From positions 124,001 through 188,000 of the forward strand of contig PBQA01000033.1 of NCBI GenBank assembly GCA_002724925.1: a stretch of 64,000 bases of DNA, read 5' to 3'. Under the pieces are notes generated by a model that was not told the DNA's origin, searched no databases, and worked only from the letters and a program-made list of their open reading frames with translations. The stretch is from Oceanospirillaceae bacterium. GTDB taxonomy: Bacteria; Pseudomonadota; Gammaproteobacteria; Pseudomonadales; Oceanobacteraceae. Positions 58,458-64,000 of this stretch are shown one piece after another. Both the position numbers and the translations under genes were made by a program. Each line of letters begins with the position of its first letter. Positions within the stretch are counted from its first letter, which is position 1.

Positions 58458-58688
58458 TTACTCGTCGTCCCATTCACCGTCAGTATCGTCGTCAGCAATC
58501 TCCGTGGTCACCGTACTGCCGCACTTCACACACTTACCGTCGATGTAAACCACACCATCAAGCTCGTATTCAACCGGATCTTTCATCCCCAGATCCACTT
58601 CCATACAGTTATTGCACCAGGTTTGCGTCAGAAATGCTTCCTGATCAGCTTTATCCCGCGCGTAAAAATCCCGCTCTGTCCGTTCCAT
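58458..58688 (-). CDS. Small zinc-ribbon protein with acidic tail
   Basis: A 76-residue protein with two CxxC pairs (CNNC at about 25 and CVKCG at about 54), the spacing of a zinc ribbon, on either side of a short sheet (DPVEYELDGVVYIDGK). The last 14 residues are nearly all Asp/Glu. The start is ATG 58688 (MERTERDFYARDKADQEAFL). It is a small conserved-looking gene between the DUF2069 gene and the chemoreceptor; function unknown. Confidence 0.78.
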   Translation of the reverse strand: MERTERDFYARDKADQEAFLTQTWCNNCMEVDLGMKDPVEYELDGVVYIDGKCVKCGSTVTTEIADDDTDGEWDDE

Positions 58689-58740
58689 TATCAACTACAC
58701 TCTTTTTAGCCAATCAGGCCACACTGTTAACCGGGGGGTA

Positions 58741-58756
58741 GTGTCAAGTATGACAC
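58741..58756. promoter_or_regulatory. Inverted repeat upstream of the chemoreceptor
   Basis: GTGTCA-AGTA-TGACAC lies 64 bases before the chemoreceptor ATG, in a 131-base gap between divergent genes; a second palindrome, CCTAATTAGG, is at 58787-58796. Either may bind a regulator. I see no clear sigma-28 promoter. Confidence 0.35.
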
Positions 58757-58819
58757 CTCCTCTCGCACTCAGCCCGGTATTCTATTCCTAATTAGGCAGA
58801 TCGTTAAACGGAAACTCCC

Positions 58820-61135
58820 ATGAGAATTCAACAGCAAATCACACTGAGCGTTATCGCCTGTACTGTCGCCGCCGTTCTGGTCACGACCCTGGTTACGGTA
58901 ACAACCTCTATCAACGCCTCATCGGAGCATGCAGAGCGCCTGATCAACGACAATCTGACAGCTCAGAGAGAGCAGAAGAAAGCCCAGATCGAGAATTACT
59001 TCAGTGACACTGACAAGCAGCTGCGCCTGCTGGCAAAAAGCCCCTTCATTCGTGAATCCCTGACTGAGTTGATTGCCGGTTTCGATGCCTATGCGACAGA
59101 AGTTAACTATCAGTCCGCGAATGAACTGACGGCTTATTACAGCGAAGAATTTAATTCACGCTATAAAGACATCACTGGGTCCGGAGCCGACATTGGCGGC
59201 CTCACGCAGAACCTGAGTAACAATACGCTGGCATTGCAGAACAACTATATCGCCCGCAATCCAAATCCGCTGGGCGAGAAAGAGAAAATGACCCGCGCGG
59301 CAACCTACGCTTACTACGACTCCCTACACGAAATGGTTCACCCATTTCTGCGCGAATATTTACAGAGTGAAGGCCTCTACGATGTGTTTCTGGTGTCTGA
59401 ACGTGGCGATATTGTCTACAGCGTCTACAAAGAGCTGGATTACGCGACATCTCTGGTCAGCGGGCCTTATCGCGACAGCGGTATCGCAGACGCTTTCCGC
59501 GCAGCCCAGCAGCTGAGCGAAGGGGAATCTGCATTTGTCGACTTCCGTCCATACACACCGTCTTATGAAGCTGCGGCTGCTTTCCTATCAACCCCAGTCC
59601 ACGTCGGAGAAACCCGCATTGGGGTCATGATCATACAGCTGCCTATTGATACGATTTCGGGAATTATGAGTAACGGTAGCCAATGGCGGGACATGGGCCT
59701 GGGCGAAACCGGTGATAACTTCCTTGTTGGCGGTGATCATCTGCTTCGGTCTGAAATGCGCGGCTTTCTTGAGACTCCGGATTCGTTCCTTAGCTCACTA
59801 CCTTCCAGCGCCGTTCCCGCGGGTGCTATGGAAGCGATACGCCAGCGCGATTCACTCGTTGGCTACCTGAAACTAAAAACCGATGTAATTAACAATGCCA
59901 GCACTGGCACTAGTGGAACAGCACGCCAGATAGACGTCACTGGCACACCGGTTCTCAGCTCGTATACGCCCGTTTCCGTGTTCGACAAAACCTGGGTGCT
60001 GATCAGTCAAATGAGTGAGAACGAAGCCTTCGCCAGCGTCTCAAAAACCAAATCAGACCTGATCCTTTATAGCCTGATAGCCTCTCTTTTAGTTGCCGGT
60101 ACCGGAGCGCTACTGGCCACGATACTTGGCCGATCTCTGACCCGGCCTATCGTCAGCTTCATTCGTCAAATACGCACCAGTGCCAGCAATAAAGACCTGA
60201 GCATCCGCTTCAATGAACAAGGCGCACAGGAAATCAGCAGTCTGGCCAGGTCTCTCAATGAGCTGATGTCTGATCTCGACAACTTCATGAGTAAAGTGAA
60301 TTCGACATCGACGTCTCTCAATGAACATGCCCGAACACTGGAAGACGTCACGTTGTCGACCAGCACGAAGGTAAATCGCCAGAATGAAGAAGTAAATGCG
60401 GCCGCGAATGCAACCCGGGAGGTCAGTGAGTCTGTCGGCGAAGTAGCGGTTCACGCAGATAACGCAGCGAATCATGTACGCGATACTCGCGGGCGAATAA
60501 TCAATGGCCATAAGTTGTCTGCCGAAGCACGTAAATCGATACGTCATCTGCGCGAGAATATGAAGCGCTCAATGACCTCCATTGAAACGCTCGAAACCGA
60601 AAGCGAAAGCATCGGTGCCGTACTTGATGTTATTCAGACAATTGCCGAGCAGACTAACCTGCTCGCCCTCAATGCTGCCATTGAAGCAGCCCGAGCTGGC
60701 GAACAAGGTCGCGGGTTTGCGGTAGTCGCGGACGAAGTAAGAACCCTGGCAAGTCGTACAGGCGAAAGCACCGATGACATCAGGAATAGAATTCAGGCGC
60801 TGCGCAACCAGGTTCAAAATGTGCGGGAGGCTATTTCAGCCTCAGAACAAGATACACGTGAATCACTGGATGGCATCGAAAAAACCGTCGAAGAAATGGA
60901 CGAAGTTGCCTCCAGCGTCGATGGCATAGAGCAGATGAGCATGCAGATTGCGGCATCAGCAGAAGAGCAAAGCCAGGTGACATCCGTGATCGAGAAGAAC
61001 GTCGCGCACGTGCGAGACCTCTCTGATGAGGTTCTCAGTTCAACGGCTGTTATAAGTACCAGCAGCAAAGAACTCGGGGAGCTGGCGGCCGTGATGAAGT
61101 CACACCTCGCCCAGTATCAATTCGGAAATCACTGA
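58820..61135 (+). CDS. Methyl-accepting chemotaxis protein
   Basis: A 771-residue transmembrane chemoreceptor. First membrane segment at about 8-32, a large periplasmic domain of about 380 residues (double-Cache-like: [31 protein letters not shown] and [25 protein letters not shown] in the first module, [24 protein letters not shown] before the second membrane segment), HAMP domain ([22 protein letters not shown]), and a signalling domain with the hairpin tip [35 protein letters not shown]. No C-terminal CheR-binding pentapeptide is visible. The ligand is unknown. Confidence 0.95.
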   Translation: MRIQQQITLSVIACTVAAVLVTTLVTVTTSINASSEHAERLINDNLTAQREQKKAQIENYFSDTDKQLRLLAKSPFIRESLTELIAGFDAYATEVNYQSANELTAYYSEEFNSRYKDITGSGADIGGLTQNLSNNTLALQNNYIARNPNPLGEKEKMTRAATYAYYDSLHEMVHPFLREYLQSEGLYDVFLVSERGDIVYSVYKELDYATSLVSGPYRDSGIADAFRAAQQLSEGESAFVDFRPYTPSYEAAAAFLSTPVHVGETRIGVMIIQLPIDTISGIMSNGSQWRDMGLGETGDNFLVGGDHLLRSEMRGFLETPDSFLSSLPSSAVPAGAMEAIRQRDSLVGYLKLKTDVINNASTGTSGTARQIDVTGTPVLSSYTPVSVFDKTWVLISQMSENEAFASVSKTKSDLILYSLIASLLVAGTGALLATILGRSLTRPIVSFIRQIRTSASNKDLSIRFNEQGAQEISSLARSLNELMSDLDNFMSKVNSTSTSLNEHARTLEDVTLSTSTKVNRQNEEVNAAANATREVSESVGEVAVHADNAANHVRDTRGRIINGHKLSAEARKSIRHLRENMKRSMTSIETLETESESIGAVLDVIQTIAEQTNLLALNAAIEAARAGEQGRGFAVVADEVRTLASRTGESTDDIRNRIQALRNQVQNVREAISASEQDTRESLDGIEKTVEEMDEVASSVDGIEQMSMQIAASAEEQSQVTSVIEKNVAHVRDLSDEVLSSTAVISTSSKELGELAAVMKSHLAQYQFGNH

Positions 61136-61156
61136 ACCTGACCGTTAACTTATCAA

Positions 61157-61175
61157 GCGGAACACTCTGTTCCGC
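61157..61175. terminator. Hairpin after the chemoreceptor gene
   Basis: GCGGAAC (61157-61163) and GTTCCGC (61169-61175) pair around ACTCT, 21 bases after the chemoreceptor stop. No T-run follows, so it may protect the 3' end or act with Rho. The 156-base gap to the GST gene holds no other clear feature. Confidence 0.4.
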
Positions 61176-61291
61176 CATTACTTCACCTTGGCTACCCACA
61201 ATCTGCCACCCTCTCTGATAAGGCACTTTCAATCCGAATGCGTGTCCGTTATAACGTTGGATAAATTTTAGTTCTAAACGGTCCTCTAATT

Positions 61292-61963
61292 ATGGTCACG
61301 CTTCATCACCTTGAAAATTCCCGTTCTCAGCGCATTCTATGGTTACTCGAAGAACTCGGCATCGAGTATGAAATCAAACTTTATAAGCGCGACCCCAAGA
61401 CTAACCTTGCGCCTGACGAGTTAAAGGCAATCCACCCCCTGGGCAAATCTCCGTTGATTACTGACGGTGGCAAAGTCATTGCTGAGTCTGCTGTCATCGT
61501 TAATTACCTGATTCGCAACTACGACAAAGACGGACGATTTACCACCGCGCCGGACTCAGAAGCGGCTCAACAGAACGAATACTGGCTGCATTTCGCTGAA
61601 GGATCATTGATGCCCTATCTGGTTATGAGCCTGGTATTTACCAAAGTAAAAACAGCGCCGATGCCCTTCTTCGTACGCCCTGTCGCGAAAGGTATTGCCG
61701 ACCAGGTAATGAAGAGCTTTATCAGCCCGAACGTTGAAAACTCTTTGCGCTTTATCGAAGACCACCTGAGCAAGAATATGTGGTTCGCCGGCGAAAATAT
61801 GAGCGCTTCTGATTTTCAAATGATCTTCCCGCTGGAAGCCGCTATGACCCGCTCAGGTATTGCCTCGAAGCTTCCAGCCATCAATGCCTGGGTGAAAAAA
61901 GTGCACGCCCTTCCTGCGTACCAGAACGCCCTCAAAAAAGGTGGACCATACGATTACGCCTGA
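61292..61963 (+). CDS. Glutathione S-transferase family protein
   Basis: A 223-residue GST. The N-terminal thioredoxin-like domain has LENSRSQRILWLLEELGIEYEIKLYKRD, with Ser in the position of the catalytic residue, and the glutathione-binding ES motif (KVIAESAVIVNYLI); the C-terminal helical domain has MSASDFQMIFPLEAAMTRSG. It is 15 bases upstream of the fatty acid isomerase gene, so the two may be cotranscribed. The substrate is not readable. Confidence 0.93.
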   Translation: MVTLHHLENSRSQRILWLLEELGIEYEIKLYKRDPKTNLAPDELKAIHPLGKSPLITDGGKVIAESAVIVNYLIRNYDKDGRFTTAPDSEAAQQNEYWLHFAEGSLMPYLVMSLVFTKVKTAPMPFFVRPVAKGIADQVMKSFISPNVENSLRFIEDHLSKNMWFAGENMSASDFQMIFPLEAAMTRSGIASKLPAINAWVKKVHALPAYQNALKKGGPYDYA

Positions 61964-61978
61964 TCGTAAATCCTGACT

Positions 61979-64000
61979 ATGAAACATTTTTTCAAAAAAA
62001 CCTGGCTCGTCTGGATAATCGTCCTGACGGGCTGCGCGACTGCAGGCCTGCAGTCATTCGATACTGAAGAGTTATTCGGTAAATCCCTGTTGGTAGAACG
62101 AAGAGCAGACTTCAACACTGACGAAGCTGCCTGGTTCAGAGAAGAGGTAAAGCCTGTTCTGGATCAACGCTGCGTTGTCTGCCACGCCTGTAACGATGCA
62201 CCATGTCAGTTAAAGCTTACATCTGCCGAAGGCATTATGCGGGGCGCCAATCCACAGAAGGTCTATCACGGCACACGACTGACGGCTGCAGAGCCTACAC
62301 GTCTGGGCATTGATGCCGACTCTACTGCTGAGTGGCGGCAAATGGGCTTCCACCCGGTTTTAAATGAGCGTACTCAAAGCCCGGAAGTTAACCTTGCCAA
62401 CTCTATGATTTATCAGATGCTGGCGCTGAAAAAGAACGCACCCGCTCCCGAAGATGCCCTGCTGAGCGACGACTATAATCTGGCGCTTAATCGCTCGCAG
62501 TCGTGCCCGACACGGGAAGAATTCAATGAGTACGCTGAAGAACACCCAGAATGGGGGATGCCCTACGGCCTGCCCGAAATCAGCGACAGCGAATACAACA
62601 CACTGGTGCAATGGCTGAGGGCTGGATCACCCATGTCACAGCCTGAACCTCTTTCCGCGGAAACGAAAAGCACCATCAAAGCGTGGGAAGATTACCTGAA
62701 CGACGATAGCCTGAAGCAACAGCTGGCCAGTCGGTATATGTATGAACACCTGTTTCTGGCCAGCCTCTACTTTTCAGATGAGCCATTATTCCGGGGCATA
62801 GATCCGAAACAGCGCCCAGAGAATTTCTTCCGTCTGGTGCGTTCGTACACCCCGCCCGGCCTGCCCATTAAGGTTGTTGCCACGCGCCGCCCTTACGATA
62901 ACCCAGGCGTTCAGCGTATCTATTATCGACTAGAGCGTATAAAAGAGACAATCGTCGCCAAAACTCACATGCCATATCGCCTTAACGATGAGCGCATGGA
63001 ATGGATGAAGTCACTGTTCAACGAGCCCGACTATCAGATTTCCAGCTTGCCTGGATATGAAGTAGAAATTGCATCCAATCCCTTTATCGCATTCCACGAT
63101 TTGCCAGTGACATCCCGGTATCGATTTATGCTTGAGGAGTCCGAATACATTATTCGCGGATTTATTAAAGGGCCTGTTTGCCGTGGGCAAGTAGCACTCA
63201 ACGTAATCGACGATCACTTCTGGGCTGTATTTGTCGATCCTGATGCGATTGATTCTGGTGAACTCGCTGATTTCCTGAGCGAGCAAAGTAATAATCTTCG
63301 TCTACCGGGTGAGGCAGAAAGTGACGCCGGTATTTTAACCAACTGGTTGAAGTACTCCGACCTGCAAAAAGATTACCTTGAAGCCAAGAACCAGAAAATG
63401 ATTGAGCACTTTCCTGAAGGGAAAGAACTTAACCTGGATCTCATCTGGGATGGTGACGGCCACAACCCAAATGCAGCACTCACAATCATGCGCCATTTTG
63501 ACAGCTCATCAGTCGAGCAAGGCTTTATCGGGCAACCGACCAAAACAGCCTGGGTCGTGGATTACACCCTGCTTGAGCGCATCCACTACCTGTTGGTCGC
63601 TGAATTCGATGTTTATGGAAACGTCGGCCACCAGCTGATGACCCGCCTCTATATGGACTTTCTCAGAATGGAAGGCGAACACAACTTCCTCACCTTCCTG
63701 CCGCAGAAGAAGCGCATTGAACTGGCCAATTACTGGTATCGGGATGCCAGCGATGAAGTCGATGAATATCTGGTCAACTACGAAGACTCGGTTATTACCG
63801 ATCCGGGGATTGAATATCAGACTCGGGAACAGAAGATCGAACTGTATGGCCTGCTGAAGAATCACCTGAAAGGTGCCACTTCGATGCGCTACGAGTTGTC
63901 AGGTGCTGTCACTCCTGAGCGACTTTCAGCACTCTTGCCGGTCAATGATGTTACCGGCAAACAAGCCACATTAATGCCTGAGATTTCATTCGTTATGATT
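61979..64000 (+). CDS. cti: Fatty acid cis/trans isomerase, 3' end outside window
   Basis: An open frame of 674 codons that runs off the right edge. The N-terminus MKHFFKKTWLVWIIVLTGC is a lipoprotein signal with the lipobox LTGC, so this is a periplasmic, membrane-anchored protein. A cytochrome c-type haem site CVVCH follows at about residue 71, then CNDAPCQLKLTS. This haem motif early in the chain and the length of about 770 residues fit Cti of Pseudomonas, which turns cis into trans unsaturated fatty acids in membrane lipids under solvent or heat stress. No frameshift was seen. I found no strong ribosome site. Confidence 0.9.
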   Translation, partial: MKHFFKKTWLVWIIVLTGCATAGLQSFDTEELFGKSLLVERRADFNTDEAAWFREEVKPVLDQRCVVCHACNDAPCQLKLTSAEGIMRGANPQKVYHGTRLTAAEPTRLGIDADSTAEWRQMGFHPVLNERTQSPEVNLANSMIYQMLALKKNAPAPEDALLSDDYNLALNRSQSCPTREEFNEYAEEHPEWGMPYGLPEISDSEYNTLVQWLRAGSPMSQPEPLSAETKSTIKAWEDYLNDDSLKQQLASRYMYEHLFLASLYFSDEPLFRGIDPKQRPENFFRLVRSYTPPGLPIKVVATRRPYDNPGVQRIYYRLERIKETIVAKTHMPYRLNDERMEWMKSLFNEPDYQISSLPGYEVEIASNPFIAFHDLPVTSRYRFMLEESEYIIRGFIKGPVCRGQVALNVIDDHFWAVFVDPDAIDSGELADFLSEQSNNLRLPGEAESDAGILTNWLKYSDLQKDYLEAKNQKMIEHFPEGKELNLDLIWDGDGHNPNAALTIMRHFDSSSVEQGFIGQPTKTAWVVDYTLLERIHYLLVAEFDVYGNVGHQLMTRLYMDFLRMEGEHNFLTFLPQKKRIELANYWYRDASDEVDEYLVNYEDSVITDPGIEYQTREQKIELYGLLKNHLKGATSMRYELSGAVTPERLSALLPVNDVTGKQATLMPEISFVMI

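Noticed and set aside
60110-60547. 145-codon minus-strand open frame inside the chemoreceptor gene
   Set aside because: It is antisense to the HAMP and helical region, with no supporting ribosome site or family.

Overview
The window is a stretch of a gammaproteobacterial chromosome, most like the marine Oceanospirillales/Pseudomonadales. I infer this from gene content and order: a fused tyrA-aroA next to cmk, rpsA and ihfB; gyrA beside mtaD-ubiG-mupP-yciK; the arsC-wrbA-DUF2069 trio; a cti-type fatty acid isomerase; and a class I polyhydroxyalkanoate synthase with a phasin. I cannot name a species. Coding density is high. I see no rRNA or tRNA genes, no insertion sequence, no prophage and no CRISPR array.

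Layout. (1) 1-13487 is a surface polysaccharide locus: a partial initiating sugar-phosphate transferase (+), then a tightly packed minus-strand operon running from rmlB (13487) down to a glycosyltransferase ending at 823. It holds dTDP-sugar synthesis (rmlB, rmlA, a DegT-type aminotransferase), an ATP-grasp ligase, a second divergent PLP-type protein, a GNAT acetyltransferase, a Wzx-type flippase, a Wzy-type polymerase and four transferase-like genes. It is visibly AT-richer than the rest and lies beside pyrF-lapB-ihfB-rpsA, the neighbourhood that carries O-antigen genes in Pseudomonas. (2) 13604-27844 (minus) is housekeeping: pyrF, lapB, ihfB, rpsA, cmk, tyrA-aroA, hisC, pheA, serC, a Wzz-type chain-length regulator and gyrA. 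(3) 28107-32860 (plus): mtaD, ubiG, mupP, yciK and a GGDEF diguanylate cyclase. (4) 32928-39400 (minus): rluB, scpB, scpA, two different tryptophanyl-tRNA synthetase genes in tandem, yciO and a PHP-domain exonuclease (rnm). (5) 39565-44197: yciI, an SH3 envelope protein, a periplasmic cyclophilin, an AEC transporter (minus) and fused mnmC. (6) 44208-57037 (minus): YheU, an unknown gene, phaC, phasin, a small DUF6489-like protein, an MFS transporter, aroC, prmB, a patatin, a little-characterised envelope gene set, DUF3422 and YihY. (7) 57107-64000: arsC-like, wrbA, DUF2069, a small zinc-ribbon gene (minus), a chemoreceptor, a GST and a 3'-truncated fatty acid cis/trans isomerase.

How the parts connect. 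The polysaccharide operon, Wzz and the initiating transferase together make a Wzx/Wzy-type pathway; LapB, encoded next door, controls lipopolysaccharide synthesis in other bacteria. pheA, tyrA-aroA, hisC, serC and aroC cover aromatic, histidine and serine synthesis. phaC, phasin and the small acidic Met-rich protein form a storage-granule set.

The items I would look at first are the ATP-grasp/PLP/GNAT cassette in the polysaccharide operon, the tandem TrpRS pair in which only one member carries a four-cysteine motif like that of iron-sulfur TrpRS, two genes whose Shine-Dalgarno sequence lies inside a hairpin (the diguanylate cyclase and the first gene of an envelope operon), and the start-stop coupling of wzz to gyrA. 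No clearly new defence or mobile system is visible.
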